Assembly: GCA_024236075.1 (NCBI GenBank)
Contig: JACKLE010000009.1
Location: 43,531 to 107,530, forward strand
DNA length: 64,000 nucleotides
DNA from: Alphaproteobacteria bacterium
Lineage (GTDB): Bacteria > Pseudomonadota > Alphaproteobacteria > JACAEB01
Direction of reading: 5' to 3'
The notes below the pieces were generated by a model, which worked only from the letters and a program-made list of their open reading frames with translations, had not been told where the DNA came from and searched no databases. The first letter of the stretch is position 1. Every line of letters begins with the position of its first letter. Both the position numbers and the translations under genes were made by a program. Positions 48,125 through 55,876 of the stretch are shown here, piece after piece.

Positions 48125-50308
48125 TCAGCGCTCGCTCAGCACGGTCTTCACCTTGGCCGCGAGCTGCTTCAGCGTGAAGGGCTTGGGGAGGAACTCGAAA
48201 TTGCCGCCCTCGGCGAGCTGGTCGCGGAAGGCCTCCTCGGCGTAGCCCGAGATGAACACGACATGGACCTCCGGATAGCGCTCGCGCACCTTCTGCACGA
48301 GCGTCGGCCCGTCCATGGTGGGCATCTTCACGTCGGAGATGACGAGGTCGATCGAGCCGTTGGCCTTCTCCATCTCCTCGAGCGCGGCCTCGCCGTCGTC
48401 GGCCGAGAGCACCCGGTAGCCGCGGCTCTCGAGCGCGCGCGCGGCGAAGGTGCGCACCGCGTCCTCGTCCTCGACGAGCAGGATCGTCTCCTGGCCCGTA
48501 AGATCGGGATGGTCGGGCGAGACCTCGGCGGCCGCCTCGATCGCCTCGCTCGCCTTCGCGACATGGCGCGGCAGGTAGATGCGGAACGTCGTGCCCTTGC
48601 CAACCTCGCTCTCGGGAAAGATGAAGCCGCCCGTCTGCTTCACGATGCCGTAGACGGTCGAGAGGCCGAGGCCCGTGCCCTCGCCCACCGGCTTCGTCGT
48701 GAAGAAGGGCTCGAAGATCTTGTCGAGATCGTCCGCCGGAATGCCGCAGCCCGTGTCGGAGACGGAGATCATCACATAGTCGGCGGGCGGCATCAGCGGC
48801 TGGCCGAGCGCGACGGAGCGCTCCGCGTCGATGTTTTCGGTGCGGATCGTCAGCGCGCCGCCGTTCGGCATGGCGTCGCGCGAGTTCACCGCGAGATTCA
48901 TGATGACCTGCTCGAACTGCACCTTGTCGACCTTGACGAGCCAGAGGTCGCGCTGGTGCTGCACGGCGAGCTCGATACGCTCGCCGAGGAGGCGGCGCAG
49001 GAGCTGGCTGAGATCGGAGAGCACGTCCTTGAGATCGAGGACGCGCGGCACCAGCGACTGCTGGCGCGAGAAGGCGAGGAGCTGGCCGGTGAGATTGGCC
49101 GCGCGCGTCGCGTTCTGGCGGATCTGGTTGACGTCGCCGAAGGAGGGATCGCCGACCCCGTGGCGCAGCAGCAGGAGGTCGCAGAACCCGATGATGGCGG
49201 TCAGCAGATTGTTGAAATCGTGCGCGACGCCGCCCGCGAGCTGGCCGATGGCCTGCATCTTGTGGGCCTGGCGCATCTGGTCGCGCTCGGTGACGTCGAG
49301 CACGTAGACGAGCGTCTCGGGCGCGCCCTGCGCGCCGAGCGCCCCCTCGCCGAGCCGCAGGGGATGGAGCTCGACGATCCGCTTCGCGGTGCCGGCGAGG
49401 CGCGCCTCGACGGGCTCGACCTCGCGGCCGGCCGCAAGGCCGTCCACGAAGCTTTGGACCTGCGGGCGGTCCTTGGGGATGAAGACGTCGAGGAAGGCGC
49501 GCCCGACGAGCGAGCCGAAGCTGCGCGGCTCGTCGGCCAGCTTCTGGAACACCGCATTCGCCGCCCGCACCGCGCCGTCGCCGGCGATGCGCACCATGCC
49601 GATGGGCGCGGCCTCGAGGAACGTGCCCCAGGCATCGCCGAGGCTCTTGGGAGCCGGCGCCTCGGCCGGCGCGGGCGCGGCCGCCGGCGGCGCCTCGGCA
49701 TCGCTCGGATCGAAGGCGATGACGCGCCAGAGGAGCTGGCGCCCCCCGGGCCCCGCGGGCCAGACGCTGACGCCGACATGCGTCTCCTCGCGCCCGCGCA
49801 GCCTGAGCCCCTCATGCGCCTCGACGGCGCGCCGCGCGGCCTGCAACAGGCGGAAGAGCGCGGCCCCGGAGGGCCCCTCCGATTCGAAGAGGCTGTCGAC
49901 GCCGCGCGGGAGATCGGCCCCCCAGCCGAAGGCCGCGCGCGCCGCGGCGTTGGCGTGGAGAAGCCGGCCCGACCGCGAGGTCAGCACCATGGGCTCGGGA
50001 AGCGCGTCGAGCGCGGGCAGCGCCATGGCCTGCAGGCGGCGCTCCGCGCCGACCGTGCCGAAGCCCAGCGTCACCGCGAGCAGCGCGATGATCCCCAGGC
50101 CGACGAGCCCGACGAGGTAGAAGACCGACTGCGCGCTCGCGAGCCAGACGGCGGCGACCGCCGCCACCGCCGCTGCGAGAATGCCCGACGCGAAAACGAT
50201 GCGGCGCAACCAGACCGTCGGTCCGTGCTCGCGCGCCTCGCCCGCTCTTTGAAGCCGCGCCGGCAATCCGGCCTCGATCGTATCGCCGAGAGCCATCTCG
50301 ACGCTCAT
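48125..50308 (-). CDS. cckA: Cell-cycle hybrid histidine kinase CckA
   Basis: A 727-residue hybrid kinase. Two membrane segments at about residues 36-56 and 62-82 are followed by PAS-like domains (about 95-330), a histidine kinase dimerisation domain with the phospho-site in GGVAHDFNNLL, an ATPase domain with the N, G1 and G2 boxes (INLAVNSRDAMPNGG-like, DTGCGIP, GEGTGLGLSTVYG), and a C-terminal receiver with the phospho-aspartate in LVISDVKMPTMDG. It phosphorylates CtrA and CpdR through ChpT in the alphaproteobacterial cell-cycle pathway. Its place upstream of recA is conserved. ATG at 50308 is the most likely start. Confidence 0.93.
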   Translation of the reverse strand: MSVEMALGDTIEAGLPARLQRAGEAREHGPTVWLRRIVFASGILAAAVAAVAAVWLASAQSVFYLVGLVGLGIIALLAVTLGFGTVGAERRLQAMALPALDALPEPMVLTSRSGRLLHANAAARAAFGWGADLPRGVDSLFESEGPSGAALFRLLQAARRAVEAHEGLRLRGREETHVGVSVWPAGPGGRQLLWRVIAFDPSDAEAPPAAAPAPAEAPAPKSLGDAWGTFLEAAPIGMVRIAGDGAVRAANAVFQKLADEPRSFGSLVGRAFLDVFIPKDRPQVQSFVDGLAAGREVEPVEARLAGTAKRIVELHPLRLGEGALGAQGAPETLVYVLDVTERDQMRQAHKMQAIGQLAGGVAHDFNNLLTAIIGFCDLLLLRHGVGDPSFGDVNQIRQNATRAANLTGQLLAFSRQQSLVPRVLDLKDVLSDLSQLLRRLLGERIELAVQHQRDLWLVKVDKVQFEQVIMNLAVNSRDAMPNGGALTIRTENIDAERSVALGQPLMPPADYVMISVSDTGCGIPADDLDKIFEPFFTTKPVGEGTGLGLSTVYGIVKQTGGFIFPESEVGKGTTFRIYLPRHVAKASEAIEAAAEVSPDHPDLTGQETILLVEDEDAVRTFAARALESRGYRVLSADDGEAALEEMEKANGSIDLVISDVKMPTMDGPTLVQKVRERYPEVHVVFISGYAEEAFRDQLAEGGNFEFLPKPFTLKQLAAKVKTVLSER

Positions 50309-50637
50309 CCAGACATGCCCGGTACCCTCACCTTCACACCCGAACGACGCTCGAGGGCAAGCCACGCCCGGCCGCCTTGCGACTCCTAACCGATTCCCTC
50401 GGCGGCGCCCCCGCGAATTTTCCGCGTGCCATGCGCGGGCCGCGAGGGCGAAGCGGCGGCAAGGCACGCGACCGCTTCCCGTTAAGGTCTCGGTTGTTTT
50501 GGTTAACAAGATCTTGGCGCGCGCCGGATTTGTTTCGCATCCGCGCCGACGGCGCCTTCCGCGCCCCGCTTGCAATGGGCGGGCGCTCCGCGACAATCGG
50601 GCGGCAAGTCCCCACGACAAGCGGAAACGGGAGCGCC
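50309..50637. other. 329-bp divergent promoter region between cckA and the enolase-superfamily gene
   Basis: No gene is supported. It holds two isolated TTAA tetramers (50482 and 50502) that are 16 bases apart, not the 7 needed for a CtrA full site. A ribosome site GGGAGC lies before the ATG at 50638. Confidence 0.5.
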
Positions 50638-51738
50638 ATGAAGATCGTGAACCTGCGCACGGCGATCGTGACGCGAACCTACGAGACCGACGCGCGCAAC
50701 ACGCGCCATGCGTGGAGCCACAAGAGCCACGTCCTCGTCGAGATCGTGGCCGACAACGGACTCTCCGGGCTCGGAGAAGTCTATGGCGACGGCATCGGCG
50801 TGCCGCAGGTGATGGAGACGGTTCTCGCGACCGAGATCGCGCCCTTCCTTGTCGGCGAGGACCCCTGGCTGGTCGAGCGCCTGCGCGAGTGCGTCGCGGA
50901 GCGCTCGGTGCTGTCCGGCCGCGCCGCCACCGCGCGGCTCGCCATGGCCGGCGTCGACATCGCGCTCTGGGACCTCCTCGGAAAGACGGTGGGCCAGCCG
51001 GTCTACCGGCTCCTCGGCGGGCACAGCGACCGCGCCAGCGTCTATGGAAGCGGCGGCATGTTCGGCCCTTCGATCACGCCGCAGAGCCTCGCCGAGGAGA
51101 TGGCGCGGGCGGTTCGCTCCGGGCTCGGAGGAGTGAAGATCAAGGGAGCGGCCGCGGGGATCGACGAGGACGTCGCCCGCGCGGCGGCGGTGCGCGAGGC
51201 CATCGGAGGCGAGCGCCTGATGGTCGACCTCATGTTCGCGCCAGACGTGCCCGGCGCCCTGCGCTGGGCGCGGGCGCTGGAGCCTTTCGGCCTCCATTTC
51301 CTCGAGGCGCCCACCGCCGCGGCGGACATTCGCGGCTGGGCGCGCGTGCGCGACGCCGCCCGCATGCCGCTGGCGGGCCCCGAGCTCGAATGGTCGACCG
51401 ACGTCATGCGGGACTTCCTCCTCGCCGATGCGGTCGACCTTCTGCAATTCGACGTGGCGCTCGCCGGCGGGATCAGCCAGGGGCGCGAGCTCGCGGCGCT
51501 CGCGCGCGGCTTCCACAAGCCGATCAGCCTTCACTGCGCCGGCACCGCCGTCACGCTTGCGGCGAGCGCCCATCTCGCGGCGGCGAGCGCCAATTGCGAT
51601 TCGGTCGAGTTCCACCTCATGCACCAGAGCCTCTTCGAGCGGCTCTGGGCGGCCGACTGGAAGCTCGAGGCCGGCGCGCTCGTCATTCCCGACCGGCCGG
51701 GCCTCGGGCTCGACTTCACGCTCGACGATGTGGTGTGA
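50638..51738 (+). CDS. Mandelate racemase/muconate lactonizing enzyme family protein
   Basis: A 366-residue enolase-superfamily enzyme. The N-terminal capping domain runs to about residue 125 and the barrel follows with the catalytic lysine pair in GGVKIKG, metal-binding acids in RLMVDLMF, HFLEAPT and AGPELEW, and a histidine in SLHCAG. Members abstract the alpha-proton of a carboxylate, as in racemases or sugar-acid dehydratases. The exact substrate is unknown. Its 3' end is the left border of the Rhs island, and a partial Rhs coding sequence begins within about 20 bp of the stop. Confidence 0.88.
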   Translation: MKIVNLRTAIVTRTYETDARNTRHAWSHKSHVLVEIVADNGLSGLGEVYGDGIGVPQVMETVLATEIAPFLVGEDPWLVERLRECVAERSVLSGRAATARLAMAGVDIALWDLLGKTVGQPVYRLLGGHSDRASVYGSGGMFGPSITPQSLAEEMARAVRSGLGGVKIKGAAAGIDEDVARAAAVREAIGGERLMVDLMFAPDVPGALRWARALEPFGLHFLEAPTAAADIRGWARVRDAARMPLAGPELEWSTDVMRDFLLADAVDLLQFDVALAGGISQGRELAALARGFHKPISLHCAGTAVTLAASAHLAAASANCDSVEFHLMHQSLFERLWAADWKLEAGALVIPDRPGLGLDFTLDDVV

Positions 51739-51756
51739 GGATGAGGGCCGAAACTC

Positions 51757-52275
51757 GGGCGCGGCTCGGTCGTCGCCGTGACCGACGATGACGGCCAAGT
51801 GGCGGAGAGCTATGCTTACTCGCCCTTCGGTCTCATGGCCTCCCACGATGCCAACGGCATCGCCACCGACCCCCTTTCCGGCCAGCCCATCCGCTTCACC
51901 GGGCGATGGGTGGATCCGGACTCAGGCCTCTACTGGTACCGCGCCCGCCGGTACTCCGCCGCACTCGGACGGTTCATCTCGCCAGACCCCATCGGGTACA
52001 AGGATCAGATCAACCTCTATGCCTATGTCGGGAACGATCCCGTCACGAATATAGATCCGATGGGCACATAAGGTCTCGGAAGCAGCTTGGAAGACGATCA
52101 ATGGAATCAATTTGATGAGTCGAAGAAGAAAGTAGCACAAGAACTCGAACAAAGATCAAAAAGCTGCGATCTTCAATGGTAGAAAGCGGGCACGAACTCG
52201 AAAAATAGAAAAAACTCGAACTAATATTTTAATATGAGACAGGAACAACTAAAAACGTTTAACATGTTGCTTAAA
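51757..52275 (+). pseudogene. Rhs C-terminal core with broken start of a metallopeptidase tip
   Basis: A truncated Rhs reading frame lacking its N-terminal part. The frame runs in from GRGSVVAVTD with no start and carries the conserved Rhs core ending DPSGLYWYRARRYSA... NLYAYVGNDP, then reaches a TAA at 52069-52071 just after DPMGT. Translation of the same frame beyond the stop gives GLGSSLEDDQWNQFDESKKK, a typical tip beginning, so the TAA looks like a nonsense change. The same frame has further stops at 52180 and 52222. Near 52273 a one-base loss in an A run would link it to the metallopeptidase frame that starts at 52287. The 224 bp from 51817 are almost identical to 56146-56369. Confidence 0.75.
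51817..52040 (+). repeat. Rhs core direct repeat, copy A
   Basis: 224 bp matching 56146-56369 without gaps and with only 3 mismatches (51900, 51903, 51904). Identity drops abruptly on both sides: upstream in the VTDDDGQV/LTDDTGEL codons, downstream at the start of the tip. Recent duplication or gene conversion is likely. Confidence 0.85.
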
Positions 52276-52286
52276 CTCTCGATGAA

Positions 52287-52655
52287 ATGGCGGGCGTACT
52301 CCGCGACGATGGCACGAACGGCTACAAGGCCGACGCACTGACGACTGAACAGTACGTAAATACTGGTCGTGACCCAAACGGACTTGCTGAAAATCCTACC
52401 GGCGCCAAACAGATGTATGTGAACATTGGGCATCCTAGTTTTGGTGATTCGTCAAGACTTGCGTGGGCCGTTGGTCATGAATCTGGGCATAGTGCAGGCC
52501 TTGAGCATCCACGGAATGCGAACGGTATTGTACCCTATCTAATGGGGGCGACAAAGGCACAAAGAAAAGCATACGCCGATTTGACTCCAGAAGAAGCATT
52601 GAAAAATCCCGATAAATATGTGCAATACGGATATCGCAGGAGGGCACCACAATGA
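52287..52655 (+). CDS. Rhs tip remnant with HExxHxxGxxH zinc-metallopeptidase motif
   Basis: A 122-codon frame, AT-richer than the genome. It contains a perfect metzincin-type zinc site H64-E65-x-x-H68-x-x-G71-x-x-H74 (GHESGHSAGLEH), the glutamate being the catalytic base. A methionine in YLMGATKA could be the Met-turn (inference). Upstream in the same frame the stop codon TAA lies four codons before the ATG, and the homologous protein segment continues in another frame, so this is the C-terminal part of an Rhs metallopeptidase tip now cut off from its Rhs carrier by a frameshift. Its 3' end overlaps the next gene by 4 bp (ATGA), the toxin-immunity arrangement. Whether it is still expressed is doubtful; no clear ribosome site precedes 52287. 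Confidence 0.6.
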   Translation: MAGVLRDDGTNGYKADALTTEQYVNTGRDPNGLAENPTGAKQMYVNIGHPSFGDSSRLAWAVGHESGHSAGLEHPRNANGIVPYLMGATKAQRKAYADLTPEEALKNPDKYVQYGYRRRAPQ

Positions 52656-53110
52656 AATCAACCGTATATGCGGGCCTATTAACCGTCGTTATGATTGGTA
52701 TAACCTCAACGTCTTCGTGCTCCACGTCGGTCGATACGACATCGAAAGCGGCTGAGGGTAAGGATTACGCTGTTTACGCGAAGCCGAATGATCAAGAATC
52801 TCGTTTTGAGGTAGAAATCTCGGCCCTAACGTCGACCGCGATTTGTATTCCATCCCAAGATTGGCCGCTCCCCAATGGTCAATGGGTTGGTCAAGCTGGT
52901 CTTTTCGAAGCGATTGCCGACGGCCGCAAACTGTCGCCGCCTGATGAAAATCCGGGGTCCTGTGCTGGACCAGGTTGCATTTTGAGAATTGAAGGAAATA
53001 GCCGGATCAGAGCATTTTTGAACTACGCGGTTTTCAACGATGGGGGTGCAATTGCTTCGTCCACGGAAAAGTCGCTCATGTATAATATTTCACCATCACT
53101 TTGCGATTAG
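52652..53110 (+). CDS. Putative lipoprotein immunity protein for the metallopeptidase tip
   Basis: A 152-residue protein. The N-terminus is a signal sequence (hydrophobic residues 5-19) with a possible lipobox at SSC near residue 23. The mature part contains a likely disulfide-rich segment (CAGPGC) and no enzyme motif. AGGAGG lies 7-12 bp upstream of the ATG, and the start overlaps the metallopeptidase stop by 4 bp. Composition is AT-rich compared with flanking genes. Periplasmic location fits a protein that neutralises a toxin acting in the envelope. I do not recognise its family; the immunity role is inferred from position. Confidence 0.6.
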   Translation: MKSTVYAGLLTVVMIGITSTSSCSTSVDTTSKAAEGKDYAVYAKPNDQESRFEVEISALTSTAICIPSQDWPLPNGQWVGQAGLFEAIADGRKLSPPDENPGSCAGPGCILRIEGNSRIRAFLNYAVFNDGGAIASSTEKSLMYNISPSLCD

Positions 53111-53281
53111 CTGTCCTGTGTGAGGTAGGTTGCACTTAAAAAATGGATTTGCGAGTGCGTGCTACATGGGTTCCGTCGGCTGTGGCGACAATTTCCAGAA
53201 TTTTGGAATTGAATCTCGTGGATCGGAGTTACGGTTACACTTTACTTAATCCGGCTACGGAAGGGATAGCGATCCGATGGA
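53111..53281 (+). other. Spacer between immunity gene and Rhs fragment
   Basis: AT-rich at first, becoming GC-rich near 53270 where the Rhs fragment begins. No gene is supported. Confidence 0.4.
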
Positions 53282-53772
53282 GTGGGTGGCTCGGGCGACG
53301 GGAAAGGAGGCGCGGGACCATATGTCCTGGGCGCGCGTGCCGGCTATGGCCGGCTCTCGGGAATGCGCAGCGCGCGAGGCCGCGGGGCGCGTCGTCGCCG
53401 CACCGACGACCGGACGCACACGACCTGGGCCGACGGCTACTACAACGACTATGCCTATGACGGGCTCGGACGAATGATCGAGGTCTCGGAGAACGGCGCG
53501 GGCGTGCTCGCGACCTACGCTTACTACCCGCTCTCGCGCCGGGTGGGTCTCGCCTACGGCAACGGCACGGCGACGAGCTACGATTACGAGGACGACGGCG
53601 ACCTCACAGAGATCGCGCATGCCTTCGCGGGCGGTGGGGTGACCTTCGACTATGTGACGAACGAGGTCGCGCAGCTCACGCAGGAAATCGTCTCGAACGC
53701 GCAGTTCCTGTGGCGCGAGAACGTCGACGACACGCTGACGGTCATTCTGAACACGGCGACGACCTTCGACCC
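53282..53772 (+). pseudogene. Central YD-repeat fragment of an Rhs gene
   Basis: A GC-rich fragment encoding YD-repeat patterns: YAYDGLGRMIEVSENGAG, YAYYPLSRRVGLAYGNGT and TSYDYEDDGDLTEIAH, then FDYVTNEVAQLTQ. It has no proper start and no C-terminal core. It ends at ILNTATTFDP, where it breaks abruptly into a transposase remnant at 53773. The last 35 bp (53738-53772) recur at 55799-55833. It is a piece left from recombination between Rhs copies. Confidence 0.7.
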
Positions 53773-54136
53773 AAGAGCATCTCGTGGCGGCGGCGCGCTA
53801 CGTCGCGCTCAACCCGGTGGCGAGGAGCCTTGCCGTCCGGGCCGAGCACTGGCCCCGGTCGCGCGGGCTCATCTTCTCGCGTCGGACGGCGAACCCGTGC
53901 GCACGGCCTCTCCGCGCGAACGCATACCGGGCTTCGCCGCGCCCCTCGCTTCTGCGCAAGACCCGGCCATGGCCGAGCGGCCGGAGCGAGGCACAACGAT
54001 TGGCCGCCCTTTCGGCTCGCCGGCTGGCTCATCGAGATCGAGCGGCGCCTCGCCCGCCCGCTCGGCCTCCGCAAGCGAGGCCCCAAGCCGCGCGCCGAGC
54101 CGGATTCGTCGCGGTCTTCTCTCTTCCCGGGAATAA
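53773..54136 (+). pseudogene. REP-associated tyrosine transposase (IS200-like) remnant, frameshifted
   Basis: About 360 bp with homology to the C-terminal half of REP-associated tyrosine transposases. The pieces are in three frames: EHLVAAARYVALNPVARSL and AEHWPRSRG in the frame of 53784, RERIPGFAAPLAS in a second frame, and LIEIERRLARPLGLRKRGPK in a third. The N-terminal half with the catalytic histidines is missing, so it cannot be active. It directly abuts the broken Rhs fragment. Family assignment is from recognition of the conserved late segments only. Confidence 0.65.
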
Positions 54137-54185
54137 AGCAAATTGTCACAGTAATTCTCGTAGAGATACCACACGGAGTCAGGCG

Positions 54186-54698
54186 ATGAAGAAAATTAAA
54201 TTGAGCGTGACCATAGCTGCGCTTTTTGCGGTGTCGCCATGTCATGGAAACGAACCCGAAAAGACGTGTGACCCCTACTTTGTGCAACGGACTCGAGATA
54301 GTATTATAGATGGTGCGGCAACTACATATGCCCAATTGTCGAAACTCGGGTTTCACTTTTTGGACGGGTGCGAAGATGGCGGCTGTATGAGTGTCGGAAT
54401 GAATGGTGACATGTTTATGCACATTGGTGTCGCCGCACACGAATTCTTGGAAAAAGAGCACCTAACTGAAATGGAGCGTGACATTAGGAACTATGATATA
54501 GCCGCCGGCGTAAACGGAGATAGGGTATTGGTGATGTTTCTTCCTGCAATGATGAGTTCAAAATGTGAAGATTTTTTAAGCACGCACGATGAATATAAAT
54601 CTATTGGAGTAAAAGATTTATTTTCTCCTACAGATAGGTCGTCTACATATGTCTTGGACAGAGGCACGGGAACGGTTGTTGAGCACTATGATCACTAG
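54186..54698 (+). CDS. Small exported protein, candidate orphan immunity protein
   Basis: A 170-residue protein with an N-terminal signal peptide (MKKIKLSVTIAALFAVSPC), then a soluble part with several cysteines. It is AT-rich, unlike the GC-rich genome. It follows the transposase remnant and precedes a truncated Rhs leader, so its toxin partner has been lost or was never on the fragment. I do not recognise the family. A role as an immunity protein is inferred from location and composition only. Confidence 0.55.
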   Translation: MKKIKLSVTIAALFAVSPCHGNEPEKTCDPYFVQRTRDSIIDGAATTYAQLSKLGFHFLDGCEDGGCMSVGMNGDMFMHIGVAAHEFLEKEHLTEMERDIRNYDIAAGVNGDRVLVMFLPAMMSSKCEDFLSTHDEYKSIGVKDLFSPTDRSSTYVLDRGTGTVVEHYDH

Positions 54699-54840
54699 AG
54701 ATTGTTATTTGTAGGCGCGCAATTGTGGGGCCGCAACTATGAGGGCGCATCACCAACTGACTGACGGGCATGTTGCGACATATTTGGCGAATGCAACCAA
54801 AAAAGTCTACCGGGCTGGCGGGCTGAGCAAGGGGCTGACG

Positions 54841-55044
54841 ATGGGGTGCGGCGCCAGGATTTGGGGAGGCGGATCAGCGATCCGTTTGGCTTTGCTACTT
54901 GCGCTCGGCCTCGCGATCGTTGAGCCCTCCGCCCACGCGCGGTCCGTCTCCTACGCCTACGACGCCTTGGGCCGGCTGACCTCGGCGACGTACTCGGACG
55001 GGCGTGTGATCGAGTACGCGTACGACCCTGCCGGAGGCAAATAG
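54841..55044 (+). pseudogene. Truncated Rhs N-terminal leader, copy 1
   Basis: 67 codons: a signal peptide (LALLLALGLAIVEPSAHA) followed by one YD repeat SYAYDALGRLTSATYSDGRV, ending in a stop right after DPAGGK. The 77 bp 54961-55037 are identical to 55658-55734 of the second leader, and similarity ends exactly at ggaggc. The start could be earlier in the same frame (54739). It is a broken copy. Confidence 0.65.
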
Positions 55045-55070
55045 GTAAATCTTGAAGAGGCGGGCGACCT

Positions 55071-55448
55071 ATGAAGCTAAAAAATATGGTTATAATATTT
55101 GTTGTTTCTACAACTGCAATTATGTTATGGATAAACAACGCTAGGTTTATTTCTGAAAATTCTGCCGCTGAGGCAGCTATATCGGAAATAAAATTTTATC
55201 TATCTGTCAGGTGGATAGATAGTCGCGATTTAGAGACGGCCGCTGTTGTCGTAACTATAGTTCCTGGATACCCGGATAGACTGCCGCATTCTATAGTAGA
55301 TGTTTTTGGAATGCAGGATGTCTGGGAATTTGATTGGTACGTTAAACTGTCAGATGACGGCATTTCAGGAAAAATAGTTATACCGGCGAATGGCATGGAT
55401 ACAGTTGTTTGGGGATCTTCTTCATCTAGGGGAGATCTCGGTACTTAG
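55071..55448 (+). CDS. Small membrane-anchored protein, candidate orphan immunity protein
   Basis: A 125-residue, strongly AT-rich gene. The N-terminus is one membrane segment (MVIIFVVSTTAIMLWI), the rest a compact domain rich in beta-branched residues. AGGCGGGCGACCT precedes the ATG. It lies between a truncated Rhs leader and the next leader, the usual place of an immunity gene whose tip has been lost. No family is recognised and no enzyme motif is seen. Confidence 0.55.
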   Translation: MKLKNMVIIFVVSTTAIMLWINNARFISENSAAEAAISEIKFYLSVRWIDSRDLETAAVVVTIVPGYPDRLPHSIVDVFGMQDVWEFDWYVKLSDDGISGKIVIPANGMDTVVWGSSSSRGDLGT

Positions 55449-55546
55449 TGACAGCATGAAAGGTTTAAAACTGCGGTGGTGCCTTAGACCATTTAGACGC
55501 TGATCGACTGATCACTTGGCGCACCGGGAGCAATTGGGGAACTCGA

Positions 55547-55876
55547 ATGAGGCGGACGGGGCGGGGGCGGAAGGTAGGGACGGCAGCGGCGCACGGCTGC
55601 GGCGCCCTCGCGGCGTTCCTCGGCCTCGCACACGCGCAATCGGTCTCCTACACCTACGACGCCTTGGGCCGGCTGACCTCGGCGACGTACTCGGACGGGC
55701 GTGTGATCGAGTACGCGTACGACCCTGCCGGAGGCCGGACGGCGGTCGAGAAGACGGGGGTGACGAATGGAGCCCCGGATGCGGCGGACGACACGCGGAC
55801 GGTTATTCTGAACACGGCGACGACCTTCGACCCGCGCACCGCCGGGGCGCGGCCGGGATGGGAGGCGCGCGGATGA
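55547..55876 (+). pseudogene. Rhs N-terminal leader, copy 2, frame broken before the core
   Basis: 109 codons encoding a signal peptide (CGALAAFLGLAHA), a YD repeat (YTYDALGRLTSATYSDGRV) and the start of a linker domain ending TTFDPRTAG. The frame ends at 55876. The matching C-terminal core continues only in another frame from 55873, with an ATGA overlap, so the middle of the gene has been lost. The junction lies next to the 35-bp sequence shared with 53738-53772. Confidence 0.65.

Noticed and set aside
50482..50505. Two TTAA tetramers upstream of cckA as a CtrA site
   Set aside because: They are separated by 16 bases, not 7, so they do not form the CtrA full-site consensus.
53143..53460. 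105-codon frame starting in the spacer before the Rhs fragment
   Set aside because: It reads the YD-repeat region in the wrong frame and yields Arg-rich sequence; the YD repeats are in the frame of 53282.
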